Source: Blastococcus capsensis
GTDB taxonomy: Bacteria; Actinomycetota; Actinomycetes; Mycobacteriales; Geodermatophilaceae
Assembly (NCBI RefSeq): GCF_030165005.1
Contig: NZ_JASNNW010000006.1
Coordinates: forward strand, 186,001-250,000
DNA length: 64,000 bases
Direction of reading: 5' to 3'
Below the pieces are notes generated by a model. It saw only the letters and a program-made list of their open reading frames with translations. It was not told the DNA's origin and did no database searches. The first letter of the stretch is position 1. Every line of letters begins with the position of its first letter. Below, in pieces: positions 18,320 through 27,056 of this stretch. Both the position numbers and the translations under genes were made by a program.

Positions 18320-18951
18320 CGCGTCACCGGCTTGATCGACGTCGGCGGCACGGCGTCGGGACGCCGCAGGTACAGCGGCACCAGCGGTGCCGCCGACCCT
18401 GGATCGGCCAGCTGCGGGGCCGCGGCGCGCAGCAGCCCCGTGGTGGTGACGTCGGCCGGGGTCACCGGCGCGCCGAGCCGCTCGGCGAAGGCCGGGTCGC
18501 CGCTGAACGGACCGGGCAGCCGGAGCTCCTCGGGCCGGACGACCGAGGGCCCGTCGGTGCGCATCCCGTCGGCGTCGTAGGTGGCCCAGTAGACCTCCTT
18601 GCGCCGGGCATCGGTGATGACTGTGCGGGCAGCGGAGCCGACGGCATCGAGCGAGCAGACCCCGACGACGGGGATCCCCCGGGCGTCGGCGAGAGCGGCC
18701 GCGGTGACGACGCCGACCCGCAGCCCGGTGAACGGTCCGGGGCCGAGGCCGGTGACGACCGCCTCCACCGCACCGAGCGCGACGCCGGCGTCGGCGAGCA
18801 CGCCCTCGATGGCCGGCGCCAGCAGCTCGGCGTGCCTCGTCCCCGACGGGACGGCGCGCTCGGCGAGCACCGAGGTGCCGCCGTCGGCCGACCAGCGCGC
18901 CAGCCCGGCGACGAGCCTCGGGGTGGCGGTGTCGAGCGCGAGGACCAGCAC
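18316..18951 (-). CDS. tsaB: tRNA t6A biosynthesis protein TsaB
   Basis: 211 aa. TsaD paralogue that scaffolds the TsaB-TsaD-TsaE complex. LVLALDTATPRLVAGL, RHAELLAPAIEGVL, VVTGLGPGPFTGLRVGVVTA and AVGSAARTVITDARRKEVYWA are family motifs; the TsaD metal site is absent, as expected. Start at GTG 18951. TACCCT (18960-18965, minus strand) stands 8 bases upstream, so this gene probably has its own promoter now that a vapBC pair separates it from tsaE. Confidence 0.94.
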   Translation of the reverse strand: MLVLALDTATPRLVAGLARWSADGGTSVLAERAVPSGTRHAELLAPAIEGVLADAGVALGAVEAVVTGLGPGPFTGLRVGVVTAAALADARGIPVVGVCSLDAVGSAARTVITDARRKEVYWATYDADGMRTDGPSVVRPEELRLPGPFSGDPAFAERLGAPVTPADVTTTGLLRAAAPQLADPGSAAPLVPLYLRRPDAVPPTSIKPVTR

Positions 18952-19000
18952 GGACGCTCAGGGTAGTGGGACACGGTTGGCCGTGGACGGCGACGTCGAT

Positions 19001-19028
19001 TGATGCGCTGATGCGTTAACATCACGCG
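19001..19028 (+). promoter_or_regulatory. vapBC promoter with overlapping palindromic operator
   Basis: TAACAT (19017-19022) is six bases before the GTG of vapB, fitting a -10 box of a leaderless transcript. TGATG (19009-19013) and CATCA (19020-19024) are inverted repeats around CGTTAA and cover that -10 box; another TGATG half-site lies at 19001-19005. This is the layout expected for autorepression by a ribbon-helix-helix antitoxin. Confidence 0.6.
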
Positions 19029-19250
19029 GTGCGCACCACCCTGGATATCGATGACGACGTCGTCGCTGCGGCTCGGGAGCTCGCCGCTGGTGAGCGCCGC
19101 TCTCTCGGTGCGGTCATCTCCGAGCTCGCCCGCCGAGGGCTGACGCCGGCCCGGGTGGAGAGCGAGGACGGGCTACCGGTGATCCGCGTGCCGAACGGGA
19201 CTCCCCCCATCACCCCGGGGATGGTGGCCCGGGCCCTCGAGGAGGCCTGA
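19029..19250 (+). CDS. vapB: VapB-type ribbon-helix-helix antitoxin
   Basis: 73 aa. The N-terminus RTTLDIDDDVVAAARELAAGERRSLGAVISELARRGL is a classic RHH/CopG fold: one beta strand and two helices, DNA-binding as a dimer. The C-terminal part (about 45-73: LPVIRVPNGTPPITPGMVARALEEA) would wrap the toxin. Starts at GTG 19029, probably leaderless; six bases before vapC. It neutralises the PIN toxin and represses the pair. Confidence 0.9.
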   Translation: MRTTLDIDDDVVAAARELAAGERRSLGAVISELARRGLTPARVESEDGLPVIRVPNGTPPITPGMVARALEEA

Positions 19251-19256
19251 CCGACC

Positions 19257-19673
19257 GTGGGACTCCTCGACGTCAACGCGCTGGTCGCGCTGGCGTGGGA
19301 CTCGCACGTCCACCATGTCGCGATCCGGAACTGGTTCGCCGCCCACCGATCGTCGGGCTGGGCCACCTGCCCGATCACCGAGAGCGGCTTCGTGCGGATC
19401 TCCTCCAACCCCACGGTGCTGCCCAGCCCGCTGGCTCCTGCTGCCGCTCGAAACGTCCTTGCCGGACTGCGCAGCGCAGGCGACCACCGGTTCCTGGTCG
19501 ACGACGTATCGATCGTCGATACCGACGTGCCGGCGACGAGCGGGCACCGCCAGGTGACCGATGCGCATCTGCTGACGCTCGCCCGCCGCCGAGGCGTCCG
19601 GCTGGTCACCTTCGACGCGGGGCTCGCCTCGCTGGCCGGCAATCGGGACGTCGAGCTGCTCACCGTTCTGTAG
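19257..19673 (+). CDS. vapC: VapC-type PIN-domain ribonuclease toxin
   Basis: 138 aa. PIN-domain Mg2+-dependent RNase; VapC toxins usually cut tRNA or rRNA. Acidic active-site residues Asp5 (LLDVNALVAL), Glu42 (TESGFVRI), Asp102 (TDAHLLTLAR) and Asp120 (FDAGLASL) are all present, so the toxin looks functional. Start GTG 19257. The pair lies on the plus strand between tsaB and tsaE, which are minus-strand and normally close, so it was inserted into the t6A cluster. Convergent with tsaE with 26 bases between. Confidence 0.92.
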   Translation: MGLLDVNALVALAWDSHVHHVAIRNWFAAHRSSGWATCPITESGFVRISSNPTVLPSPLAPAAARNVLAGLRSAGDHRFLVDDVSIVDTDVPATSGHRQVTDAHLLTLARRRGVRLVTFDAGLASLAGNRDVELLTVL

Positions 19674-19699
19674 CGCCGTCTGCCCGAGCCGGTGCCACC

Positions 19700-20149
19700 T
19701 CAGCCGTCGATCCGCTGCTCCCAGCCCGGACCGGAGGGCACGAGCAGCGCCGTCCGGACGTCGTCGTCGCGCCGGTCCAGCCGCACCTCGAGGTGTTCGT
19801 CGGCCAGCTGCTCCACGAGCCCCCGCCCCCACTCCACCACGGTGAGCGACTCGTCGGTGGAGGCGTCGAGATCCAGGTCGTCGACGTCGGCGTGCCCGCC
19901 GAGCCGGTAGGCGTCGACGTGCACGAGCGGGATGCGCCCGTCGCGGTGCACCCGGGCGATGACGAAGGTCGGCGAGGTGACCGGCTCGCGGACGCCGAGC
20001 CCGGCCCCGATCCCCTGGGTGAGGGCGGTCTTGCCCGCACCCAGCGGCCCGACGAGCACCAGCAGGTCCCCCGGCCGCGCCAGCGCGGCCAGCGCGCGGC
20101 CCAGGGCGTGGGTGTCGGCGAGCGTCGGCAGCACGTGCTCCCGCTTCAC
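19700..20149 (-). CDS. tsaE: tRNA t6A biosynthesis ATPase TsaE
   Basis: 149 aa. ATPase of the t6A complex. Walker A VGPLGAGKTALTQGIGAG (about 34-51), TSPTFVIARVHRDGRIPLVHVDAYRL with the conserved HxDxYRL, and VVEWGRGLVE (Walker B-like). Start ATG 20149 overlaps the stop of the glycosylase gene (ATGA). Last gene of the alr-hydrolase-udg-tsaE run. Confidence 0.95.
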   Translation of the reverse strand: MKREHVLPTLADTHALGRALAALARPGDLLVLVGPLGAGKTALTQGIGAGLGVREPVTSPTFVIARVHRDGRIPLVHVDAYRLGGHADVDDLDLDASTDESLTVVEWGRGLVEQLADEHLEVRLDRRDDDVRTALLVPSGPGWEQRIDG

Positions 20150-20796
20150 CGCGCCTCCCGGGCGCCGACCAGGTACGCGACCTGGCGCAGGTCAGCGGCC
20201 AGCGCGGCCCGTGGGGCGCCGTTCGGACCGAACCGGATGGCCGCCGACGGGTGGTAGGTCACGTACAGGCCGCGTCCCTCCCAGGGCACGGGCCCCTGCT
20301 CCCGCGCGCGGGCGAGCACCGTGCGCGGGCCGAGGAACCACTTCGCGGCCGAGAGCCCGAGCGCGATCACCGCCGGCGGATCGAGCAGCTGCAGCTGACG
20401 GCGCAGCCATCCGCTGCAGCGGGCCACCTCGTCGGCCTTCGGCGTCCGGTTGCCCGGCGGACGGCACTTCACCACGTTGAGGACGGCGGCCTGCCCACGG
20501 TCCAGTCCGGCCTCGGCCAGCAGCTGGTCCAGCAGCGCGCCGCTCCGGCCGACGAACGGCCGGCCGGTCTCGTCCTCCGTGGCCCCGGGAGCCTCTCCGA
20601 CGATCGCCACGAGCGGCCTCCCCGACACGGGCACGTCGCCGACGACGACGTGCCGGCGCGTCGCCGCCAGCTCCGGGCAGGCCAGGCACCCGCTCGCGGA
20701 CCGGGCGAGGGACGGCCAGTCCGGGGCGGCCGCGGCCGTCCGCGCGACCTCTTCGGCGGCGGCGTCGAACCGGGGCGGACGGGGTGCGGCCACCAC
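20146..20796 (-). CDS. Family 4-type uracil-DNA glycosylase (Fe-S)
   Basis: 216 aa. Removes uracil from DNA. Motif A VGEAPGATEDETGRPFVGRSG (about 66-86), motif B TYHPSAAIRF near 190, and four Cys placed for a [4Fe-4S] cluster: Cys37, Cys40 (GCLACPE), Cys111 (VVKCRPPGNRTP) and Cys127. No UdgX Arg-x-x-x-His insertion is seen. Start about 20796 (GTG). Coupled to tsaE by a 4-base overlap and placed 6 bases after the hydrolase gene. Confidence 0.92.
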   Translation of the reverse strand: MVAAPRPPRFDAAAEEVARTAAAAPDWPSLARSASGCLACPELAATRRHVVVGDVPVSGRPLVAIVGEAPGATEDETGRPFVGRSGALLDQLLAEAGLDRGQAAVLNVVKCRPPGNRTPKADEVARCSGWLRRQLQLLDPPAVIALGLSAAKWFLGPRTVLARAREQGPVPWEGRGLYVTYHPSAAIRFGPNGAPRAALAADLRQVAYLVGAREAR

Positions 20797-20802
20797 CGCA
20801 CC

Positions 20803-21996
20803 CTAACCGCGTGCGCTCGCCGTCCGACCGGCCACGACCCGGCGGAGCAGCCGGGTCAGCGCGCTGCTGACCTCGTCCGGCGCCTCGAGCAGCACCATGT
20901 GGCCGGCGCCGGGGACGACGACGTGCTCGACGGCGTTCTCGCCGGAGTGCGCCAGGCGCTCGACGATCAGCTCGCTGTGCTCCTTGGGGATCATCGTGTC
21001 CCGGTCGCCGGTGAGCACGAGCGTGGGCACCTGACCCAGCGGCTCCAGGCGGCCGGTCTCGTCCAGGCCGGCCAGGGCCGGGTAGAACTCCGCGATGACG
21101 TCGACCGGCGTACCGGCGATCATCGCGTCGACGTAGCGGACCAGCGCCGGGTCGACGTCGGCCGAGCCGAAGGACAACGCCTTGGTCGCGGCCGACACCA
21201 GGTCGGCGGCGATCCGCCGGGTGCGCTCGGCGATCGTCGGCCGGTGCCGCATCGTCCAGGCGGCGACGGGGAGGACCGCGGCGCGCAGCCGGGTGAGCAT
21301 CTCCGGCAGCCCGAACCTCAGCTCGGCGAGGTTGCCGCTGGAGGTGGACAGCAGGGCGGACCCGACGACGCGGGTACCGAACAGCTCGGGACGTGCGGCG
21401 GCCAGCCCCATGATGGTCATGCCGCCCATGGAGTGGCCGACCAGCACGACCGGTCCCCGCGGCGCGCGGGCGTCCAGGACCGTCTCGAGGTCGGCGGCCA
21501 GCTGCTCGATCGTGGAGCGCGCGGCGGCGCCCCGGCCCGAGGAGCCGTGTCCCCGCTGGTCGTAGAACACCAGCCGCGCCTGCGGCCGGTGCCCGTTCTC
21601 GGTCGCCAGCTCCGCGGCCAGCGTGCGTCGCTGGAAGGTCCAGGAGGCCATCGACAGCGTGTAGCCGTGCACGAAGACGACCGTCAGGGGGGCGTCCCGC
21701 GGTCCGATCTCCTCCACCGAGAGGAGCACCCCGTCGTCGGCCTCGACCAGGGCGGTGCGGTCGGCGGGACGGGCCTCGGCGCCGAGCGGGTCGACCTGGC
21801 GCAACCGCCCCTCGGACGGACCGGACGGCAGCTCGGCGGCCGGCCCCAGCTCCGCGGCACGCACCCGCCGTGCGGCGATCCGGCTCACGGCCACCCCCGC
21901 GGCGGTACCGGCAGCGGCCAGCCCGACGACCGCACCGACGAGGCCGGCGGTGACCCCGCGGGGATGCCTGGTCGGCGGCGGCTGCTTCCGCGCCAT
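20803..21996 (-). CDS. Alpha/beta hydrolase, membrane-anchored
   Basis: 397 aa. One N-terminal hydrophobic segment (GVTAGLVGAVVGLAAAGTAAGVAV about 14-37) likely anchors it; no lipobox. Hydrolase fold from about 105: VVFVHGYTLSMASW (oxyanion loop), LVFYDQRGHGSSGRG, nucleophile elbow VLVGHSMGGMTIMGLA (Ser about 190), TLVLTGDRDTMIP (acid) and GAGHMVLLEAPDEV (His). The catalytic triad is complete. Start ATG 21996 (MARKQPPPTRHP) overlaps the alr stop by one base. Substrate unknown; the same gene recurs beside alr in other actinobacteria. Confidence 0.88.
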   Translation of the reverse strand: MARKQPPPTRHPRGVTAGLVGAVVGLAAAGTAAGVAVSRIAARRVRAAELGPAAELPSGPSEGRLRQVDPLGAEARPADRTALVEADDGVLLSVEEIGPRDAPLTVVFVHGYTLSMASWTFQRRTLAAELATENGHRPQARLVFYDQRGHGSSGRGAAARSTIEQLAADLETVLDARAPRGPVVLVGHSMGGMTIMGLAAARPELFGTRVVGSALLSTSSGNLAELRFGLPEMLTRLRAAVLPVAAWTMRHRPTIAERTRRIAADLVSAATKALSFGSADVDPALVRYVDAMIAGTPVDVIAEFYPALAGLDETGRLEPLGQVPTLVLTGDRDTMIPKEHSELIVERLAHSGENAVEHVVVPGAGHMVLLEAPDEVSSALTRLLRRVVAGRTASARG

Positions 21997-23132
21997 CAGA
22001 CCGCCCCCGCGGAGCCGACGTACCGCCGGGTGAACCGGCCGCCGATCCGGGTGACCAGCTCGTAGTGGATGGTGTCGACCGCATCGGCCCAGTCCTGGGC
22101 GGTCGGCTCCCCCCGGTCGCCCGGGCCCCACAGGACCACCTCGTCCCCGGGCGCCACCGGGTCGTCCCCGACGTCCAGGACGAACTGGTCCATGCAGACC
22201 CGCCCGGCGATCGTCCGCCGGGCGCCGGCGGCGAGGACCGGCGCCCGGTTGCCACCGGCCCGAGGCACGCCGTCGGCGTAGCCGACCGGCACCAGCGCCA
22301 GCGTGGTGCCGGCGGCCGTCGAGTACGTGTGCCCGTAGGACACGCCGGCCCCGGCCGGCACGCGCTTGGCCAGCGCGACGGCGGCCCGCACCGTCATCGC
22401 CGGCCGGAGGCCGGAGGCGGCGGCGTCCCCGCCGAGTGGGTCCAGCCCGTAGACGGCGATGCCCGGGCGCACCATGTCGTACCAGGTCTCCGGCAGCGCC
22501 ACGGTGGCCGCGGAGTTGGCCAGGTGCCGGCGGGCGCCGGTGAGGCCGGCGGCGCGCGCGACCGCGACCGCCTCCTCGAACACCCGCACCTGCGCGCCGA
22601 TGGTGGGGTGCGTCGGGGAGTCGGCGTAGGCCATGTGGCTCCACAGCCCGGCGACCTCGACGTCGCCGTCGGCCTGGGCCCGCGCCGCCGCGGCGACCAG
22701 TTGCGGCCACTCGGCGACGGTCGCGCCTTCGCGGGAGAGCCCGGTGTCGACGCACAGGTGCAGCCGGGCGGTGCGGCCGGTGGCCCGGGCGGCGGCGACC
22801 ACCTCGGCCAGCCCCCACGCCGCGTTGACCGACACCTCGACGTCCGCGGCGAGCGCGGCGGTGAAGTCGGCGCCGGGGCCGTGCAGCCAGGCCAGCACCG
22901 GCGCCGTCACCCCGGCGGCGCGCAGCGCCAGCGCCTCGTGCAGCACGGCGACGCCGAGCTGGTCGGCTCCCCCGGCCAGCGCCGCGCGCGCGGCCGGCAC
23001 CAGGCCGTGGCCGTAGCCGTCGGCCTTCACCACCGCCATCAGCGGGCGGGCGACCCGTTCGCGCAGCACCGCGGTGTTCGCCGCGATCGCGTCGAGGTCG
23101 ACCACCACCTCGGCCCCGGTCCCGTTGGTCAC
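21996..23132 (-). CDS. alr: Alanine racemase
   Basis: 378 aa. PLP enzyme making D-Ala for peptidoglycan. PLP lysine Lys36 in AVVKADGYGHG, HLANSAATVALP, YDMVRPGIAVYG, catalytic Tyr in GVSYGHTYST, and IAGRVCMDQFVLDVGD are canonical; length typical. Stop overlaps the hydrolase start (TGATG), its own start overlaps nnr's stop, so nnr-alr-hydrolase-udg-tsaE are translated as one chain. Confidence 0.97.
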   Translation of the reverse strand: MTNGTGAEVVVDLDAIAANTAVLRERVARPLMAVVKADGYGHGLVPAARAALAGGADQLGVAVLHEALALRAAGVTAPVLAWLHGPGADFTAALAADVEVSVNAAWGLAEVVAAARATGRTARLHLCVDTGLSREGATVAEWPQLVAAAARAQADGDVEVAGLWSHMAYADSPTHPTIGAQVRVFEEAVAVARAAGLTGARRHLANSAATVALPETWYDMVRPGIAVYGLDPLGGDAAASGLRPAMTVRAAVALAKRVPAGAGVSYGHTYSTAAGTTLALVPVGYADGVPRAGGNRAPVLAAGARRTIAGRVCMDQFVLDVGDDPVAPGDEVVLWGPGDRGEPTAQDWADAVDTIHYELVTRIGGRFTRRYVGSAGAV

Positions 23133-24595
23133 GGCCCCGAGTCTGGCAGGCCGTCCGGCCGGGCCCCGCGCACCCGGCTGATCGCCTCGGGGAGGTGGCG
23201 CACCACGTCGCCGGCCACGAAGGGGCCCCGCGCCGCGGCGACCTGGCCGGCCCGGCCGTGCACGTGCGCGGCCACGGCCGCCGCCTCCACGGCCGGCAGC
23301 CCCGTGGCCAGCAGGGCGCCGGTGATCCCCGACAGGACGTCACCGGTGCCGGCCGTTGCGAGCCACGGCGTGCCGGTGGCGTTGACGAAGGCGGCGCCAC
23401 CGGGGTCGGCGACGACGGTCGCCTCGCCCTTGAGCAGGACGACGGCGCCCAGGTCGGCCGCCAGCCGGCGGGCGGCACCGAGGCGGTCGGGGCCCACCTC
23501 GTATCCGAACCGCGCGAACTCCCGGTCGTGCGGGGTCAGCACGGTCGGCCCGGAACGGCCGCGGAGGAGATCCGGTTCGCGGGCCAGCATCGTCAGCGCG
23601 TCGGCGTCCACGAGCACCGGCAGATCGGTGGCCAGGACCTCGGCCAGCACGCTGCGGGCGTCGTCATCGGTGCCCATGCCCGGGCCCACCACCCACGCCT
23701 GCACCCGGCCGGCATCGCCGGGCCGGCCGTCGGTGACGATCGCCTCGGGCCACGCGGCGCGCACCCCGTCGGCGGCCGTCCCGGCGTAGCGCACCAGCCC
23801 GGGGCGGGTGCGCAGCGCGGCTCCGGTGCACAGCACGCCGGCGCCGGGATAGGTGGCCGATCCGGCGACGATCCCGACCACGCCCTGGGTGTACTTGTCG
23901 TCGTCGGCGTCCGGGCTCGGCAGCCGGGCCGCGGCGTCCGCGTCGGCGAGCTGCCACGCGGAGGGGGCCGGCAGGTGCTCGTCCAGGCCGATGTCGATGA
24001 GGTGCACCTCGCCGGCGGAGCCGCGCCCCTCCCCTACGACCAGTCCCGCCTTGACCGCCCCGAAGGTCACGGTGTGCGTGGCGGGGAAGGCTGCCCCGTC
24101 GACCGCGCCCGTGTCGGCGTCCACCCCGCTGGGCACGTCCACGGCCACCATCAGCGCCGGTCCCGCGGCAGCCCGGTCCACCAGCGCGGCGGCGTCCGGC
24201 CGCAGCCTGCCGGAGCCACCGATCCCGACGACCCCGTCGAGCACGAGGTCGGTGCGGTCGAGGACGGGCCCGGCCGCCTCGAGGGCGACCGTGCGGCCAC
24301 CGGCCCGCCGGAACGCCGTCAGCCCCGCCTCGTGAGCCCGCGCGGGAGCCAGCAGGACGGCGGTGACGTGCGTGCCGCGGGCGGCCAGTCGCGCTCCGGC
24401 GAACAGTGCGTCACCGCCGTTGGCGCCCGAGCCCACCAGGGCGGTGACGCGGGCGCCGTAGGAGCGGCCGAGCAGGCGCAGGCAGACGGTGGCCAGCCCG
24501 GTCGCCGCGCGCTGCATCAGGGCGCCGTCCGGCAGCGCTGCCAGCAGCGGGGCCTCCGCCGCGCGGATCTCCGCCGCCGTGAACAGCCCGATCAC
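23129..24595 (-). CDS. nnr: Bifunctional NAD(P)H-hydrate epimerase/dehydratase
   Basis: 488 aa. Repairs hydrated NAD(P)H. N-terminal YjeF_N epimerase domain (VGSGANGGDALFAGARLAARG; VAVDVPSGVDADTG) and C-terminal ADP-dependent dehydratase about 225-475 (GVVGIVAGSATYPGAGVL, VLTPHDREFARF, LKGEATVVADP, ATAGTGDVLSGITGALLA). Start GTG 24595 with GGAGGAGAC just upstream, which lies in an R2 repeat. First of the overlapping nnr-alr chain. Confidence 0.95.
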   Translation of the reverse strand: MIGLFTAAEIRAAEAPLLAALPDGALMQRAATGLATVCLRLLGRSYGARVTALVGSGANGGDALFAGARLAARGTHVTAVLLAPARAHEAGLTAFRRAGGRTVALEAAGPVLDRTDLVLDGVVGIGGSGRLRPDAAALVDRAAAGPALMVAVDVPSGVDADTGAVDGAAFPATHTVTFGAVKAGLVVGEGRGSAGEVHLIDIGLDEHLPAPSAWQLADADAAARLPSPDADDDKYTQGVVGIVAGSATYPGAGVLCTGAALRTRPGLVRYAGTAADGVRAAWPEAIVTDGRPGDAGRVQAWVVGPGMGTDDDARSVLAEVLATDLPVLVDADALTMLAREPDLLRGRSGPTVLTPHDREFARFGYEVGPDRLGAARRLAADLGAVVLLKGEATVVADPGGAAFVNATGTPWLATAGTGDVLSGITGALLATGLPAVEAAAVAAHVHGRAGQVAAARGPFVAGDVVRHLPEAISRVRGARPDGLPDSGP

Positions 24596-24597
24596 GT

Positions 24598-24675
24598 CTC
24601 CTCCTCGCCGGCGCTCGTCAGATCCGTGATCGGTCGCGGTGCTCTGCGCCTGCACGACCTCGCAGGCTCGGTCAT
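24598..24675 (-). repeat. Family R2 intercistronic repeat between acpS and nnr
   Basis: Minus strand: TGACC-GAGCCTGCGA-GGTCG, then GAGCACCGCGACC, and near the end GACGAGCGCCGGCGAGGAG directly before the nnr start. The copy between rplM and rpsI (31012-31087) reads TGACT-GAGCTTGCGA-AGTCA and ends GACGAGCGCCAGCGAGGAG. The stem bases differ but pair in both; the repeat carries the ribosome-binding site of the next gene in both. Confidence 0.65.
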
Positions 24676-25058
24676 GTGGTCTCCCGGCCCAGGCCCTCGG
24701 CGACGACGACGGCGGAGGCGATGCCCCCGTCGTGGCTGAGGGAGACGTGCCAGGACGTGACGCCCAGCTGAGCCGCCCGCCCGGCCACGGAGCCCCGTAC
24801 CTCCAGGTGCGGGCGGCCGCGCTCGCCGACGGTGACCTCGGCGTCGTGCCAGCGCAGGTCGCCCGGCGCACCGAGCGCCTTGGCCAGTGCTTCCTTCGCC
24901 GCGAACCGGGCGGCCAGCGACTCACCGGTGCGCGGACCACCCGACGGCGTGCACTGCTCGGCCGCGGTGAACAGCCGGTCCCGCAGCCCCGGTGTGCGGG
25001 TGAGCGACCGCGCGAAGCGCTCGACCGGCACGACGTCGATCCCGACCCCGATGATCAC
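24672..25058 (-). CDS. acpS: Holo-[acyl-carrier-protein] synthase
   Basis: 128 aa. Transfers 4'-phosphopantetheine from CoA to acyl carrier protein. [11 protein letters not shown] with Mg2+-binding Asp8, [14 protein letters not shown] with the Glu, and [19 protein letters not shown] are family motifs; length typical. GTG 25058. Upstream of nnr on the same strand, separated by an R2 repeat. Confidence 0.96.
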   Translation of the reverse strand: MIIGVGIDVVPVERFARSLTRTPGLRDRLFTAAEQCTPSGGPRTGESLAARFAAKEALAKALGAPGDLRWHDAEVTVGERGRPHLEVRGSVAGRAAQLGVTSWHVSLSHDGGIASAVVVAEGLGRETT

Positions 25059-25204
25059 GCTGGCCAGTCTGCCCCGCCGCCGCCCGGCCCGCCGTCCCGG
25101 CTCGGCCGCCGGCGGGCCACGGCGCCGGAGGGACGCTGTGCCGTTCCCGACGGACGTGCGAGAGTGGGCGGCGGCCTGGGCGGGCTCGGATCGGAGGACG
25201 ACAG

Positions 25205-27034
25205 GTGTACGAGTACGTGCGCGCGCCGGCCCGCCTGGCCGCCGTCGAGGCCGCCGGCCTGCTCGACGCCGAGAGCGAGGAGGCGTTCGACCGACTGGCC
25301 GCCCTCGCCCGGCAGCTGCTCCGTGCGCCGTTCGCGTTCCTGACGGTCGTGGACGACCGGCGGTCGTTCTGGATGGCCTGCCTGGGCATCGCCGAGGGCG
25401 GCCCCCGGCAGAACGCCCTGGAGGAGTCCTTCTGCCAGTACGTGGTCGAGACCCGCGAGCCGCTGGTGCTCCCCGACGTCCGGGTGGACGAGCGGACCAG
25501 GGACAACCCGTCGATCGTCTCCATGGGCGTCGTCGCGTGGGCCGGCTACCCGGTCCACGACCCGGACGGCCACGTCCTCGGCACGTTGTGCGTGGTGGAC
25601 ACCGTCGTCCGGCACTGGACCGACGACGAGGTCCAGATCCTGGCGAGCCTGGCGGCGATCGCGACCCGCGAGGTGGCGCTGCGCGCCGCCGCCACCACGG
25701 CGGCCGAGGCCGCGCGCATGGCCGAGGAGGCGACGGCGCAGGCCGAGCAGGACCGTGCCCGCGCCGAACTCCTCGCCTGCATCGGTGAACTGCTCGTCGC
25801 GGGGCTCGACCTGGACGCCATCTGGCAGGCGGTGGTCCACCTCGCCGTTCCCACGCTCGGTCAGTACGCCTTCATCTACTCGATCCCCGGCGACGGCTCG
25901 ATCACCCCTCAGGCCGTCCTCCACGGCGACCCGGCCGAGCAGGAACGGCTGGAGGAGTACGTGCGCGTACGGGAGCGCCGGGTGGGCGAGACCCACGGGC
26001 CGGGTCGTGTCGCCGCCACCGGCCGGACAGAGGTCCTGACGGACCTGACCACCTCCACCACGGGGCTGATCGCCGCGCAGCAGGACGGGGTCCGCGCCCT
26101 CCGGGCGGTGCACAGCGTCACCGTTCCGCTGCGGGCCCGCAACCAGCTGATCGCCGTGCTGAGCGTCGTCCGGGTGGCCGGTTCCCCGGCCTACGAGGAC
26201 GGCGACGTGGAGCTCATCGAGGCGATCGCGGACCGCGCCGCCCTGGCCATCGACAACGCGCTGGCCTACGACCAGGAGCGCACCCTGTCGCTACGTCTCC
26301 AGCAGTCCCTGCTGCCGGGGCTGCTGCCCCGGCCCCCTCACCTGCACGTCGCCTCCCGCTACCAGCCCGCCGCCAGCGCGCAGCTGGTCGGAGGCGACTG
26401 GTACGACGCCTACATCGACGCGCACGGCACCACCGCCGTCGTCATCGGCGACGTCGCCGGGCACGACATCGACGCCGCCGCAGCCATGGGGCAGCTGCGC
26501 ACGATGCTCCGGATGGCCGGGCACGGCGGTGGCCAGCCCCCGTCCGGCGTGCTCGCGACGGTCGACGCCGCCACGCGCACCCTCGGGGTGTCGGTGTTCG
26601 CCACCGCGCTCCTCGCGCAGGTAGCGCCGTTCGACGCCTCCCGACCCGACGGGAGCCGACGGGTGGCCTGGGCCTCGGCCGGGCATCCGCCGCCCGTGCT
26701 CGTGTCTGCCGACGGCGTCGTCACGCTGCTGGACAGCCGGCCCGGCCGGGCTCTGGGGCTGGACCTCGATGCACCGGACGACGACCGGCCCCGCACCGAC
26801 CACCAGCTCGACCTGGCACCAGGTGACACGCTGCTGCTCTACACCGACGGGCTCGTGGAGCGGCGTGACGAGGACCTCGACACCGGGCTCAGCCGCCTCC
26901 GGGACACGGTCACGGCACTGCGGCGCCTGCCGCTGGAGGCTCTCTGCGACGCGGTCCTCGCCTGGATGACGCCCGACGGCCGCGATGACATCGCGCTCAT
27001 CGCCGTCCGGGCGACCGACGACGACGGGGCATGA
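25205..27034 (+). CDS. GAF-GAF-SpoIIE (PP2C-type) serine phosphatase
   Basis: 609 aa, cytoplasmic. Two GAF-like sensor domains (about 15-155: [54 protein letters not shown]; about 190-350 after a short coiled linker) and a SpoIIE/RsbU phosphatase (about 375-603: [64 protein letters not shown]) with the metal-binding Asp residues. Such proteins dephosphorylate anti-sigma-factor antagonists in partner-switching. GTG 25205 has GGAGGACGACAG upstream. No kinase or antagonist gene is nearby, so its partner is elsewhere. Opposite in strand to its neighbours acpS and glmS. Confidence 0.9.
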   Translation: MYEYVRAPARLAAVEAAGLLDAESEEAFDRLAALARQLLRAPFAFLTVVDDRRSFWMACLGIAEGGPRQNALEESFCQYVVETREPLVLPDVRVDERTRDNPSIVSMGVVAWAGYPVHDPDGHVLGTLCVVDTVVRHWTDDEVQILASLAAIATREVALRAAATTAAEAARMAEEATAQAEQDRARAELLACIGELLVAGLDLDAIWQAVVHLAVPTLGQYAFIYSIPGDGSITPQAVLHGDPAEQERLEEYVRVRERRVGETHGPGRVAATGRTEVLTDLTTSTTGLIAAQQDGVRALRAVHSVTVPLRARNQLIAVLSVVRVAGSPAYEDGDVELIEAIADRAALAIDNALAYDQERTLSLRLQQSLLPGLLPRPPHLHVASRYQPAASAQLVGGDWYDAYIDAHGTTAVVIGDVAGHDIDAAAAMGQLRTMLRMAGHGGGQPPSGVLATVDAATRTLGVSVFATALLAQVAPFDASRPDGSRRVAWASAGHPPPVLVSADGVVTLLDSRPGRALGLDLDAPDDDRPRTDHQLDLAPGDTLLLYTDGLVERRDEDLDTGLSRLRDTVTALRRLPLEALCDAVLAWMTPDGRDDIALIAVRATDDDGA

Positions 27035-27056
27035 CCCCGGCCCGCGCCGCGGCCCT

